This document shows positions 24,814 through 33,764 of a stretch of 64,000 nucleotides of DNA, one piece after another. The stretch covers positions 1,922,001 to 1,986,000 of the forward strand of contig NZ_CP108484.1 of assembly GCF_036226505.1 (NCBI RefSeq), written 5' to 3'. Positions within the stretch are counted from its first letter, which is position 1. Each line of letters begins with the position of its first letter. The notes beneath the pieces were generated by a model. The model did not search any database, was not told the origin of the DNA, and was given only the letters and a program-made list of their open reading frames with translations. Both the position numbers and the translations under genes were made by a program. Source of the DNA: Kitasatospora sp. NBC_01246 (GTDB lineage: Bacteria > Actinomycetota > Actinomycetes > Streptomycetales > Streptomycetaceae).

Positions 24814-25983
24814 TCAGGTCAGGTGGTCAAGGGTCGCCTTGAGGACGGTGGCCGGGTCGATGGTGTCCATGCAGCCGCCGACCCCGCCGCAGGCGACCTG
24901 ATGGGCGCACGGCGAGCACGCCAGCGTCGAGCGCAGCGCGGTGACGTTGGTGACGTGTTTGGGGATGACCTCGGCGCCGTTGCTCGGCCCGAGCAGCAGC
25001 ACCGTCGGCTTGGTGTGTGCGAGCGCGAGGTGGAAGCCGAAGGAGTCGCCGGTCACCACCACGTCGACCAGACCCGGCAGTGCGGACGCCTCCTCCAGAC
25101 TCAGCGGCGCGTACGCGACCCTGGACTCGTCGGCGCCGCGCATCCGCAGGTGACGCACCAGCGCCTCGCACGCGGCCTGGTCGGTCGGGCCGCCCAGGAT
25201 CGCCAGCTGCGCGCCGTGGTCCAGGAGCGCGTCGGCGAGTTCAGCCCAGTGCCGGGCCGGCCACAACTTCGCGGCCAGCGACCCGCCCAGGTTCAGGCAC
25301 ACCCGCGGTCCGGTGCGCTCGCCGAGCAGCCCGGCCGCCCGCCGCCGGGCGTCCTCTGGCACAGCCAGGACGTACGGCTCGCCGGCGTACTCGTAACCGG
25401 CGACGGCGAAGTACAGCTCGGTCCACGTCTGCGCGTTGGTGGTGGTGCGGTAGTCGTTCCAGGTGTTCTGCCGGAAGAACTGCTCCGCGGCCGGGCCGAT
25501 CGGATACAGGCCGTGGTGGGGCCCGCCGAAGGCGAGCCCGGCCTTGTGCCGGGCCTCGATCCGGTCGACCAGCGCCGCCGCCGACGGGGTTCGTTCGAAG
25601 GAATACACGGCGTCGAAGTGGCGAGAGGGCAGCTGGGCGGCGGCCTCCCAGTCGTGGACGAGGACCTCGTCCACGTAGGGGTTCATCCGAAGGATCGGGG
25701 CGTTTGCCTCGTCGACGAGCCAGGTGACGTGCGTGCCCGGGTGGTCGTCGCGGATCCGCTTGGGCAGCGGGGACGCGATGAGCATGTCGCCCAGCAGGCC
25801 GAGCATCACGATCAGCACCCGGAAGTCGACCGGGTCGTGGTGCGGACACCCGTGGCACGGCCGCCAGAACCGGCACGGCATCCCGCCCGCGAAGTGTCGG
25901 CAGTCCGGGCGGATCTCGAACGTCTCGATGGTGTGCACGGGACCGAGGAAGACGCCCTTGCCCGGGATCTGCTCCGGGATCAC
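24814..25983 (-). CDS. Glycosyltransferase family 9 (heptosyltransferase-like)
   Basis: The 389-residue protein has the GT-B layout of GT9: a first Rossmann half starting VLIVMLGLLGDMLIASPLPK (about residue 56 on) with HVTWLVDEANAPIL, and a second half with VCLNLGGSLAAKLWPARHWA, LAILGGPTDQ and VVVTGDSFGFHLALAHTKPT (the donor-binding part). GT9 enzymes commonly transfer heptose or related sugars from nucleotide donors. An N-terminal extension carries a Cys/His-rich group, CRHFAGGMPCRFWRPCHGCP, and a second set lies near the end (STLACSPCAHQVACGG), so it may bind metal. Streptomycetes lack lipopolysaccharide, so a natural-product sugar is more likely. It overlaps the SHMT-like gene by four bases. 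Confidence 0.82.
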   Translation of the reverse strand: MIPEQIPGKGVFLGPVHTIETFEIRPDCRHFAGGMPCRFWRPCHGCPHHDPVDFRVLIVMLGLLGDMLIASPLPKRIRDDHPGTHVTWLVDEANAPILRMNPYVDEVLVHDWEAAAQLPSRHFDAVYSFERTPSAAALVDRIEARHKAGLAFGGPHHGLYPIGPAAEQFFRQNTWNDYRTTTNAQTWTELYFAVAGYEYAGEPYVLAVPEDARRRAAGLLGERTGPRVCLNLGGSLAAKLWPARHWAELADALLDHGAQLAILGGPTDQAACEALVRHLRMRGADESRVAYAPLSLEEASALPGLVDVVVTGDSFGFHLALAHTKPTVLLLGPSNGAEVIPKHVTNVTALRSTLACSPCAHQVACGGVGGCMDTIDPATVLKATLDHLT

Positions 25984-27257
25984 GCGTCACCTCCGATCCC
26001 GGCCGCGGCGAGCGCCGAGCACAGCACCTGCTCGTCCGCCCCGTCCGGCCGGTACGCCGCCGCCAGGGCCCGGGCCCGGGGCGTGACGGCGGCCGGATCC
26101 ACCCGGTCTCGCAGCACGGCGGTGAAGATGGCGGCCAGCTCGTCGATGCAGTCCTCGCGCATCCCGGCCCAGGTGACCTCCTGCACGCCCAGGCGCAGTC
26201 CCGCGTCGGCGGTAATGTGCGGCAGCGGGATCGCGTTAACGACGATCCCGGTCTCGAACAGGCGGCGGGAGGCCTGCTCGGCGTCCATCAGCGGGGCGAT
26301 GTCGATCCACAGCTGGTGGCAGTCGGTGAACCCTGCTTTCTCCCCGCATACCGTGAACCCGCGCTCGGCCAGCTTCGCGCCCAGGCGCCGGGCGTTGGCG
26401 ACGGTGGCGTGCGCGTACTGCCGGCCTCGGGCGTCCATCTCGGCGGCGGCTACGGCCAGGGCGACGACGTCGGCCGGGTGGTGGTGGGAGACGAAGTGCG
26501 AGGCATGCTCGTCCAGCCGGGCCGCCAAACCGGCTTCGTTGGTTGCCAGCAGGCCCTTGTGCGGGCCCGGGTAGGTCTTGTGAGTGGAGCCGCCGAGACT
26601 ATCCGCGCCCTCGGCGAGCGGGTTCTGCCAGGCGCCGCCGGCGATCAGACCCAGGGTGTGCGAGGCGTCGTAGTGGATCACCGCCTCGGGGCCGACCACC
26701 TCCCGAAGGCCCGGAAGGTCCACGGGGAACAGGCACATGAACGCGTCCAGGTACACCAGCTGAGGCCGCGACCCGGTCCCAAGGAGGCGGGCGAGGGCGT
26801 CCAGATCGAGGGTGCAGGTGGCCGGGTCAACGGGTAGATCGCGCATCTGCAGTCCCAGCCGGGTGCCGATGAAGCGGGTCGAGCCGTGCCCGCCGTCGCG
26901 CTCGGCGAGGTTGAACGCGGTCGCGCCTGGGCCGGCCAGCGCGGACAGTGCGACCGTGAGCGCCGACACCCCGGAGACGGGCTTGAGGTTCACATGCTCC
27001 GCCCCCAGCTGCGCGCCCAGCCGCTCCGCGGCGGCCTGCTCGACGGCGACGAGGTCCTGGCGGCCCGGCCAGGCCCAGTTCTCGGTTCCGTCTCCGGGGA
27101 AGGCGTAGCGGACGGCGGCGTCCATCAGGTGCGGGATGCGGGCGGCCAGCGACAGCCCGTTCTCGCTGGGCACCAGGTGCAGCCGGTGCCGGCCGGCCGC
27201 GTGCTGGGCGGCAGCCTGCTGGAGGACGGCGAGTGCGTCGGGCGGGGTGCGGGTCAC
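25980..27257 (-). CDS. SHMT-like PLP enzyme (serine hydroxymethyltransferase or threonine transaldolase type)
   Basis: The 425-residue protein, from GTG 27257, is a fold-type I PLP enzyme of the SHMT family. It has HLVPSENGLSLAARIPHLMD, NLKPVSGVSALTVALSAL, VIHYDASHTLGLIAGG and the PLP-lysine motif GGSTHKTYPGPHKG (Lys near 228), like STTHKT in SHMT. Within biosynthetic clusters such proteins often act as L-threonine transaldolases or C-alpha hydroxymethyltransferases, making beta-hydroxy amino acids, rather than as housekeeping GlyA. GTG 27257 overlaps the P450 stop by four bases, and the 3' end overlaps the GT9 start. The substrate cannot be deduced from sequence. Confidence 0.8.
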   Translation of the reverse strand: MTRTPPDALAVLQQAAAQHAAGRHRLHLVPSENGLSLAARIPHLMDAAVRYAFPGDGTENWAWPGRQDLVAVEQAAAERLGAQLGAEHVNLKPVSGVSALTVALSALAGPGATAFNLAERDGGHGSTRFIGTRLGLQMRDLPVDPATCTLDLDALARLLGTGSRPQLVYLDAFMCLFPVDLPGLREVVGPEAVIHYDASHTLGLIAGGAWQNPLAEGADSLGGSTHKTYPGPHKGLLATNEAGLAARLDEHASHFVSHHHPADVVALAVAAAEMDARGRQYAHATVANARRLGAKLAERGFTVCGEKAGFTDCHQLWIDIAPLMDAEQASRRLFETGIVVNAIPLPHITADAGLRLGVQEVTWAGMREDCIDELAAIFTAVLRDRVDPAAVTPRARALAAAYRPDGADEQVLCSALAAAGIGGDA

Positions 27258-28561
27258 GAAGCGGGCTCCTGGTCGAGGGCGAAGGACAGCGGGTCGATGG
27301 GGGCCTTGGCGGGCCGGTGGCGGATCCGCGTGGGCGGCCCGTCGGGCAGCTGTGGAAGCCCGCGGTTCAGGACGGAGGTCATGACGGTGAGGGCCATCAG
27401 TTCGGCGAGCGGCCGGCCCAGGCAGGCGTGCGCGCCGCCGCCGAACGCCCACAGCCGTGACCGGTGGGCCTGCCCGGCGAGGAAGCGTCCTGGACGGAAA
27501 GCGTGGGGCTGGGGGAAGACCTTGGGGTCGAAGTGCCCGGCGGACGGTGAGTAGGCCACCCGCGTGCCCGCCTCGATCCGGTGGCCGCCCAAGGTCACGG
27601 GGCAGACCGTCTCCCGCATCGACAGCAAGTTCGGCGAGTGCAGGCGCTGGGTCTCGGCGAGCACCGACTTCAGCACCGGCAGAGCGCCGCGCCGCACCAG
27701 CAGCTCCGGCTCCGCCGACACCGCGCGGGCCTCCGCTGCCGCGAGCCGGGCAAGCTCCCGGTAGCCGGCCAGCCCCACCAGGCACCAGGTGGCCAGGCTC
27801 GCCGTCGTCTCCCGTGCGGCGATCAGCAGAGCCAGCAGATGGTCTGCCAGCGGCCCCGCTGCTGCCGGGGCGTCATCGAAGGCGGCCACCAGGCCGGCGA
27901 GTGCCGAGTCGGCAGACGCGACCCGGATGGCCTCGGCGGCCCGCCGGGCGAACAGATCGTGCAGTCGCCGCCGCGCGGCGCGCCCCGCCCAGTACCGCGC
28001 GGTCGCAAACCTGGCCGGCCCCGGCGGCGCGCCGGTCGCCCCGACGAACCGCTCGAAGTCAGAGGCGAACACCGCCGCGTCCGCCTCTTCCGGGGCGACG
28101 CCGAGCAGGACACGAGCGCTCATCGCGCCGGTCAACTCCCGCATCTCTCGGTGCAGATCCCGTGCACCGTGCTGCGCCCACCAGGCCGCCACGGGGGCGG
28201 TCACCTCCAGCAGGGCCGACACGTAGCCGGGCAGCGCTCGCCCGGACAGCGTGGTCCGCAGTCGGCGCCGTGCCTCGCCGTGGCCGTCCCCGGTGAGGTT
28301 GAACAGCGCATGGCCGAACAGGTCGTGCACCAGCGGGGTGTTGAGCACCTCCAGGTGGCCGCGTTCGGCCGCGAAGAGCTCGCCCAGCCCCTCCCAGGTA
28401 CCGACCAGCACGGTCTCCACGCCGTCCACCGGCATCCGGAACACCGGCCCGTGCCGGTGGTGGCCCTCGTCCAGGACGCCGAGCGGGTCGGCGTCGAAGC
28501 CGTGGGCCGCGTGCCATGGGGGTAGCCCGCCGGCCGTCGATGTGACGGTCCGGTCAGACAC
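27254..28561 (-). CDS. Cytochrome P450
   Basis: The 435-residue haem monooxygenase has the haem-ligand motif AFGGGAHACLGRPLAEL (Cys near 380), ETQRLH (ExxR of helix K, near 302) and the oxygen-activation helix LLIAARETTASLATW (near 245-260). There is no membrane anchor, as is usual for soluble bacterial P450s. The helix I segment has AARETT where AGxET or AGHET is usual. The gene overlaps the radical SAM gene by eight bases and the SHMT-like gene by four, so it is in the middle of a coupled operon. It probably hydroxylates an intermediate of the encoded product. Confidence 0.9.
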   Translation of the reverse strand: MSDRTVTSTAGGLPPWHAAHGFDADPLGVLDEGHHRHGPVFRMPVDGVETVLVGTWEGLGELFAAERGHLEVLNTPLVHDLFGHALFNLTGDGHGEARRRLRTTLSGRALPGYVSALLEVTAPVAAWWAQHGARDLHREMRELTGAMSARVLLGVAPEEADAAVFASDFERFVGATGAPPGPARFATARYWAGRAARRRLHDLFARRAAEAIRVASADSALAGLVAAFDDAPAAAGPLADHLLALLIAARETTASLATWCLVGLAGYRELARLAAAEARAVSAEPELLVRRGALPVLKSVLAETQRLHSPNLLSMRETVCPVTLGGHRIEAGTRVAYSPSAGHFDPKVFPQPHAFRPGRFLAGQAHRSRLWAFGGGAHACLGRPLAELMALTVMTSVLNRGLPQLPDGPPTRIRHRPAKAPIDPLSFALDQEPAS

Positions 28562-29669
28562 CGGAGCGCTCCAGGACGTTCAGCTGCTGCGCCGCGCGGG
28601 CGGTGATGGCGGCGTGGTCGAGCGCGATCACCTCCAGCGGCGGCCGGCAGGAGCAGTCCGCGGGCAGGTCGGCCGCATCGCCGCTCTCCCCGAACCGCAT
28701 CAGCGCGTCCACCACCTGGTCCGCGCAGGACGGGCACGCGTCGGGGAAGACAGACTCGAAGTCCGTGCCGCGCAGGTTCACGCACGCGACCCGCACCGCG
28801 AGCCGCTCGTGGACCCGGCGGACCGCCTCCACCACCGTCCACAGGTTCGGCGGCGTGTACTGGCCGGCCTGCCACAGCTCCCACGCCACCGTGTTGCGCG
28901 ACACCCGCGTCGGGCACAGCGTCATCCCGCGCACGCCGAGACCGGTCAGGTAGTCCACCGACTTCACCACGTCGGTCACCGCCTCGCCGTCGGTCAGGAA
29001 CGGCGGCTTGATCATCAGGTAGATCTTCGGGTCCACCCCGAGGTCGGCCATCACCGCGAGCGCCCGCTCGAAGGACTTCTGGGAGATGCGGGTGTTCACC
29101 AGCGTCTCGCGCACCAGCTCGTCGGCGGACTGCAGCCCGATCCCGATCTCCAGCTGCACCCCGCCCAGGGCCTTCACGAACGGGGCCAGCACCGAGGCGG
29201 TGACGAACTGTGGCAGCGACTCGACCACGAGACGCTTCACCCCGGCCGCCGCGACCAGGCGGGCGATCTCGACCTGGACAACGCGGGGGATCTCGCGCGG
29301 GGCGAAGAAGCTGCCGTCGTTGTAGAGGGAGAGCACCTCGTAGGCGGGCTCGTTCTCGGTCCGGGCCAGCGTGCGCCGTACCTGGTCCAGAAGACTCTCG
29401 GGCGAAGTGCCGCCGTCGATACCGTAGTTGTTGAAGTTGGTGAAGGGGCACATCGTGCACGTCGGCACCGAGCAGCCGCCGGACATGATGATGACCTTCT
29501 TGCGGCCGACCAGCTCGCCGCTGGGCAGCCGGATCTTGTCGTAGTCGGTGAACCGCGGCTCGGCCGGCTTCGTCTGAATCCCGGATGTGCGCAGACGCAG
29601 CGACAGATCACCGATCCGGCGACGAAGGTCGCCCACGGACATAGGAACGTCAAGCGCGTGCTCAGGCAT
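28554..29669 (-). CDS. Radical SAM protein
   Basis: The product has 371 residues. The 4Fe-4S ligands lie in CSVPTCTMCPF (about 65-73), a C-x4-C-x2-C spacing instead of the classic C-x3-C-x2-C. Downstream are SLYNDGSFF, VESLPQFVT, GIGLQSADELVRETLVNTRI and LMIKPPFLTDGEAV, reminiscent of Elp3/TIGR01210-like radical SAM proteins. Extra cysteines near the end (DACPSCADQV, DCSCRPPLE) could hold a second cluster. It is the first gene of the minus-strand operon, with ATG 29669 after a G-rich leader. The reaction is unknown; C-methylation, epimerisation or C-C bond formation would all be plausible in a natural-product cluster. Confidence 0.82.
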   Translation of the reverse strand: MPEHALDVPMSVGDLRRRIGDLSLRLRTSGIQTKPAEPRFTDYDKIRLPSGELVGRKKVIIMSGGCSVPTCTMCPFTNFNNYGIDGGTSPESLLDQVRRTLARTENEPAYEVLSLYNDGSFFAPREIPRVVQVEIARLVAAAGVKRLVVESLPQFVTASVLAPFVKALGGVQLEIGIGLQSADELVRETLVNTRISQKSFERALAVMADLGVDPKIYLMIKPPFLTDGEAVTDVVKSVDYLTGLGVRGMTLCPTRVSRNTVAWELWQAGQYTPPNLWTVVEAVRRVHERLAVRVACVNLRGTDFESVFPDACPSCADQVVDALMRFGESGDAADLPADCSCRPPLEVIALDHAAITARAAQQLNVLERSGV

Positions 29670-29812
29670 GAAATGCCCCCCATTTTCCCAGTTGATCAGC
29701 CGGTGCCGTGGACCGGTGGCTCGCGGCGCAGCCGTCTATGAACGCAAAATCTGATCCAGCAGTGCGCCTGGCCGCCGGAGTCCGGGGAGCGCACCTGACC
29801 CGCGCGGGATGG

Positions 29813-30247
29813 TTAGTCGAACAGGCTTCCCAGCAAGGCGCCCTGGCCGGACTGGAGGATATGGGCTGCCGCCAGCGGCATCCAGAAGCACTCGAACCGA
29901 GTCGGATCCTGCTCGTCGTCGTGGTTCTCCTGGCTCATCCACCGCTGCGGGGTGGGTTCGGTCGGCTCAAGGTGGAAGACGTGGCGGTGCTGGATCTCGA
30001 AGCGGTATGGGCTGATGTCGTAGGTGGTCTCACCAAGCTTTCGCACGATCTTGAGGCCAGCGAGCCCCGTCTCCTCGCGAGCTTCACGCAGAGCTGCGGC
30101 CTCCGGTGTCTCGTCTGTGCGGATGCTGCCGGCGGGGACCTGGATACCGACTTCCTCGTAGCTGTAGTCGGTGTGCCGGAAGACCAGCAGCTTCCCGTCG
30201 CGGACGACGTAGACGAGAACCTTCTCCTTGGTGACCTTCTCGGGCAT
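29813..30247 (-). CDS. NUDIX hydrolase
   Basis: This 144-residue protein starts at ATG 30247 with GGAGG seven bases upstream. The Nudix box reads AGSIRTDETPEAAALREAREETGL (positions 39-62), matching G-x5-E-x7-REUxEExGU. YVVRDGKLLVFRH is the typical first strand. NUDIX enzymes hydrolyse nucleoside diphosphates linked to another group; the substrate is not visible. It stands alone on the minus strand, upstream of and divergent from a GNAT gene. Confidence 0.85.
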   Translation of the reverse strand: MPEKVTKEKVLVYVVRDGKLLVFRHTDYSYEEVGIQVPAGSIRTDETPEAAALREAREETGLAGLKIVRKLGETTYDISPYRFEIQHRHVFHLEPTEPTPQRWMSQENHDDEQDPTRFECFWMPLAAAHILQSGQGALLGSLFD

Positions 30248-30481
30248 CGGGTACCTCCAGTACGAGGGGATGGATGACCAGAACCCCAGCCGGGCCCGGG
30301 TCGTCTCCCGGGCCAACCCCTGGGCCTGGTCGCTGGGAAGCCAACGCATCCAAGCGATCTGACATAGAGTCATATCTCGCCCCAAGGCGGTACAGTTCCG
30401 ACGCCATCCTCCGAGAGCCACAGGCGCAACGGCGCCTCGACGGCGGGTGAGTGGGCAGTCGGCGCACAACAGAGGAGGCGC

Positions 30482-31372
30482 GTGAGCGTGGCAACGGTGA
30501 CCACCGGTCCGGCGATGGGCCTGTCCGTACGTCCCTATGAGACGGCCGACCAGGACGCGGTCCTCGCGCTGGTGAACGCTGACCGACTCACGGGCCAACC
30601 TGAGAGCACCGCGAGCATGCTGGCCGACGCACTGGCTGGCAAGTCGCAGGTGGACGCCGGATGGTGGGAGGAGCTTGACGCTCCGAGCACCGACGTCGTC
30701 CATGACGCTTCCGGGCGAGTACTGGGGGTCATTTCGTACGCCGTGCGCCCCTCGGACGGCACTGGGCTCCTGTTGTGGCTGCACTGCCAGGAAGACCAGG
30801 TCATCGCCAGCGCGCTGATCACCCACGTGGTGCGCGAGCTCGGCGACCGCATGATCCTCGCCTTCGAATTCGCATCCGCGCTGACACTCGGGCTGGAGGG
30901 CCTGCCCGTAGGCCACCGCCCCGAGACCCGCCAGGCGCTGGAGCTGGCCGGGTTCTCGGGCCGGAACCTTTGGCGCTACATGCACTCCCCGCTGCCGATC
31001 GCGGGCCTGCCGCACGCTGCCTCCTACACGGTGAGCGAGTGCGAGGAGCCGCCTGGAAAGCAGCTGGAGATCCGCAGTGACAACGGTGAACTGATGGCCG
31101 AGGCGACGATCGGCCGACCTGTCGCAGGGATCGGTGTGCTGTGGTGGATCAGCGTGACCCCCGCGCACCGCGGGCGCGGTCTGGGGCCGGCGCTGGTGGG
31201 GTCCTGCCTTGACCTTCTCGCGGGTCTGGGGGCGAGCGAGGTCGTCCTGTTCGTGGACGACGACGCCCCGGCCGACGATGTTGAGCGAAGCCGGGCCGCC
31301 GCGAATCTGATGTACGACCGAGCAGGTCTGGTTGAGGTCGATCGTCTGTGGAGCTTCTCGCGCCGTCCTTGA
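30482..31372 (+). CDS. GNAT-family N-acetyltransferase
   Basis: The 296-residue protein, from GTG 30482, is preceded by GAGGAGG at 30472-30478. The acetyl-CoA binding motif is in TPAHRGRGLGPALVGSCLDL (about residues 226-245), with the R/Q-x-x-G-x-G/A loop as RGRGLG. The N-terminal half (LSVRPYETADQDAVLALVN) looks like a second, degenerate GNAT fold, giving a tandem layout. It is convergent with the asparagine-synthetase-like gene. The acceptor is unknown. RiPP loci can include such enzymes, so a link with the neighbouring peptide gene is possible but speculative. Confidence 0.8.
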   Translation: MSVATVTTGPAMGLSVRPYETADQDAVLALVNADRLTGQPESTASMLADALAGKSQVDAGWWEELDAPSTDVVHDASGRVLGVISYAVRPSDGTGLLLWLHCQEDQVIASALITHVVRELGDRMILAFEFASALTLGLEGLPVGHRPETRQALELAGFSGRNLWRYMHSPLPIAGLPHAASYTVSECEEPPGKQLEIRSDNGELMAEATIGRPVAGIGVLWWISVTPAHRGRGLGPALVGSCLDLLAGLGASEVVLFVDDDAPADDVERSRAAANLMYDRAGLVEVDRLWSFSRRP

Positions 31373-31436
31373 ACTTCCACACGGTGCACCTTGGTTCAAT
31401 GTGTCCGCTCCGATCGCGGGAGCATCAGTGGGGTTG

Positions 31437-32750
31437 TCATCGCAGGTCGGCGCCGTGCTCCAGGGCGCCGGCCAACCAGCGCTCGATGGCTGCCACCACC
31501 AGGAGCACGGCCGCGTCCCGCTCGATCGCCAGAGCGGCCGGGTCGATCAGCCCGGCCTCCACGCAGATCGGCGCCTTCCGGCCTGCTTCAGCCTGCAGAC
31601 CGAGGGCGGCGGTGAAGTACTGCTTGCGCTGGGGTAGCGCATGGACGGTTCCGCTGGGAAGCAGCCGAATCACTTGGGCCTTGCAGCGCTGATAGGCGCT
31701 GGGAAGGCCCGGGTGGTACCGGTCGCCGATCGGCAGCGCGAGGGCCGCGGCGAGGAACCCCGCGTGTAGGAACGGCGAGGCCTCCGCCACCCTCCCCGCT
31801 GGCATGATGATTTCGCGGGGCAGCAGTGCGTCGCGGGCGTCGGCCTGGGCCCACGTGCGCCCGGCCGAGGCATGGGCAGCGACTGTGCCGTCCACCCATC
31901 TCCTGGCCCATTCGGTAGCCGCCTCTCGGAACGGCTCCGCGAGCACGGCGGGCGCCACGGGATCACACCAGGACGGCCAGTTGGCGGCCCAGTAGGCCCG
32001 TGCCCGAGCCTGACGAGGCAGCAACCCCGCCGCCAGCGCGACGACTTCCCCAAACGCCCCCGGGCCCGAGCGTGCCATGTCGCTCACATACTGCACAGCG
32101 CCTCGCACCCCCCGCCGTCGGGCTACCTCAGCAGCGGCGAACCGCGGGACGCCCAACAGCTCATCGGCACCGTCCCCGGAGAGCAGCATCGCGCACCCGA
32201 GCGAGTGCGCTGCCTCTGCCGCCGCCGCGTTCACCTCGGGCAGCGCATCCAGCCGTGGCCCTGCTGCAGTCCACGCCGGCTCGGCGCGATCCCGCGCGGG
32301 GTCGAGCACGACGAGGTCCGTGGGAAGCCTCAGCGCATCCACTAATTCATGGACTACAGCCGCAGCGCTACTGCCGGCATCGTCGCGCAGGTCCGTGGTC
32401 AGCGCCACTACACGGCGATCATCGGCAACCCGCAGCACGTGGAGCAGTACTGCGAGCGAGTCCAACCCGCCGGAGACCAGGACCCCGATCGTCTGCGCGC
32501 CCTCGGTGAGCTCGCGGACAGAGGCGGTGAACGCCGACCTGAGATCAGCGGCCTGTGCCTGCGGTAGGGCGGCGGGAACCCGGTGAACGTTACGCCAGGG
32601 CGAGGCCGGGATGAACTCACCCAGCATCGCCGGAGGCGCCAGGAGCAGGGCCAGCGCAGACAGGTCGACCACGGGGACGGGGCCCGCCAGAACCAGCGGA
32701 TCAGCTGACCTGCGGCCGGCCCCGTCCTCGAACATTGGCAGGAGACTCAC
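31437..32750 (-). CDS. Asparagine-synthetase-like ATP-dependent amide-forming enzyme without glutaminase domain
   Basis: The 437-residue protein has the PP-loop ATP site VLVSGGLDSLAVLLHVL (about 90-105) and MLLSGDGADELLGVPRF (about 190-206), both diagnostic of the asparagine synthetase B synthase domain, which activates carboxylates as AMP esters. The first 85 residues are too short for the Ntn glutaminase domain and have no N-terminal Cys, as in beta-lactam synthetases and lasso-peptide cyclases that use internal amines. The start is GTG 32750, overlapping by four bases the stop of a 45-codon peptide gene. That coupling suggests the peptide is its substrate. No lasso leader protease or PqqD-like gene is present nearby, so this is not a standard lasso cluster. 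Confidence 0.78.
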   Translation of the reverse strand: MSLLPMFEDGAGRRSADPLVLAGPVPVVDLSALALLLAPPAMLGEFIPASPWRNVHRVPAALPQAQAADLRSAFTASVRELTEGAQTIGVLVSGGLDSLAVLLHVLRVADDRRVVALTTDLRDDAGSSAAAVVHELVDALRLPTDLVVLDPARDRAEPAWTAAGPRLDALPEVNAAAAEAAHSLGCAMLLSGDGADELLGVPRFAAAEVARRRGVRGAVQYVSDMARSGPGAFGEVVALAAGLLPRQARARAYWAANWPSWCDPVAPAVLAEPFREAATEWARRWVDGTVAAHASAGRTWAQADARDALLPREIIMPAGRVAEASPFLHAGFLAAALALPIGDRYHPGLPSAYQRCKAQVIRLLPSGTVHALPQRKQYFTAALGLQAEAGRKAPICVEAGLIDPAALAIERDAAVLLVVAAIERWLAGALEHGADLR

Positions 32751-32884
32751 CTGCGGCGCAGCGCCAGTAGGCCGCGAGTCAGATCCTGGACGAACGCCCA
32801 GGCGCCCTGGGTGGCCCCGCCTCCCGGGCTCCCCTTACTCCCCTTGCCATGCTGCCCGTCGCCGGGCACTGACTTCGTCGACAC
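32747..32884 (-). CDS. Small Gly/Ser/Lys-rich peptide coupled to the synthetase gene, candidate precursor
   Basis: This short gene encodes 45 residues from GTG 32884, with AGGGAGG six bases upstream; a GTG two codons earlier (32890) is too close to that site. The N-terminal part is STKSVPGDGQHGKGSKGSPG, then GGATQGAWAFVQDLTRGLLA and a basic end LRRR. Its TGA overlaps the GTG of the synthetase gene, so the pair is translationally coupled, which is strong evidence that it is a real gene. There is no cysteine. The Gly-rich flexible half plus an amphipathic helix would suit a peptide with a leader and a core, but the direction of processing is unclear. I know of no named family. Confidence 0.6.
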   Translation of the reverse strand: MSTKSVPGDGQHGKGSKGSPGGGATQGAWAFVQDLTRGLLALRRR

Positions 32885-33134
32885 GAACACCCTCCCTGAT
32901 CGTCAGAGTTACCATTCGATCCCTCACAGTGACCGCATGGCGATCCGTCCATGCTGGCAGCCGACGCGAGGACGGTCGCGATCCCGTCCCAAGACGTCCC
33001 CGAGACGTCCCGGGCGAAACGGCGTCAACCATCCGACCTGACCTCTCATCAACTTCGCGCAGCAGAAAGACCTCCACCGGGCGGTCCTTCCCCAGCGGCG
33101 CCAATCCCTCGGCTGTCGTGACGTGACCGAGTTC

Positions 33135-33621
33135 CTACGACGCCAGGAGGAACCTCGCCGCCCGCACACGAGGCAGCATCCGCGTCTGGGCCCGTTCACC
33201 CGAATTCGGGCTGGAAGCCGAGGACGCGCCGGTCAAGTTCTCAGCTGCACCGAGGAGAAGGGGGCCAAGCCCCGGATAGCATCCTCGGTCCACAGCCTGG
33301 AGCATCTCCACGAGGGCCACGAGTTGGCCGATGCGTCCCGCCGAAGCCGTCGATGCTCGCGCAGGAATTCGGCTGATGAGCAGGCTGCGTGCCTCTCGCC
33401 AGCGCGTCTCGTCGCCGCTGTGGCCCGACTGGGCCCGCGGGTTGTCGCCGTTGAGGTAGGCCAGCTCGATAACGTTCAGGACGGCAGCGTGCCACTCGGC
33501 GGCCGTGATCTCTCCCGCCTGGTAGGCGTCGTCGATGGGGCCAGGTCACGCCAGCCTCTTTCCTTCGCGCTCGCGACGTCCTCAGCGCCGTGGGCGCCAC
33601 GAGGCCGTGCGGTGGGGTTCA
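33135..33621 (-). pseudogene. Chimeric remnant: N-terminal piece of a SAM methyltransferase joined to a C-terminal piece of an APH-like kinase
   Basis: The reading starts MNPTARPRGAHGAEDV at 33621. One frameshift near 33540 leads into GEITAAEWHAAVLNVIELAY and DNPRAQSGHSGDETRWREAR, typical of the segment before the SAM-binding domain in actinomycete class I methyltransferases. At about 33345 it passes in frame into AGRIGQLVALVEMLQAVDRG, nearly identical to AGRIGQLVALAEMLQAVDRG of the intact APH-like gene at 34599-35447. Both catalytic domains are absent. It looks like a deletion between two ancestral genes, one a duplicate of the neighbouring kinase. Confidence 0.7.
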
Positions 33622-33764
33622 TGTCTACTCCGTCTCTGTGCGCTGTTCGACTTGGTTGCGGAGCTGGGCACGGCCTCTGGTCAGTGCGGAGGCGAGCCGG
33701 GTGATCGTCGCCAACGAGACGCTGTTCCACCGCCAGCGACACTCCCTCTCGGCAGGGCTGCCCC

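Noticed and set aside
31437..32884. Standard lasso-peptide cluster
   Set aside because: The enzyme resembles a lasso cyclase, but no B1/B2-type leader peptidase gene is present and the peptide lacks the usual lasso leader pattern.
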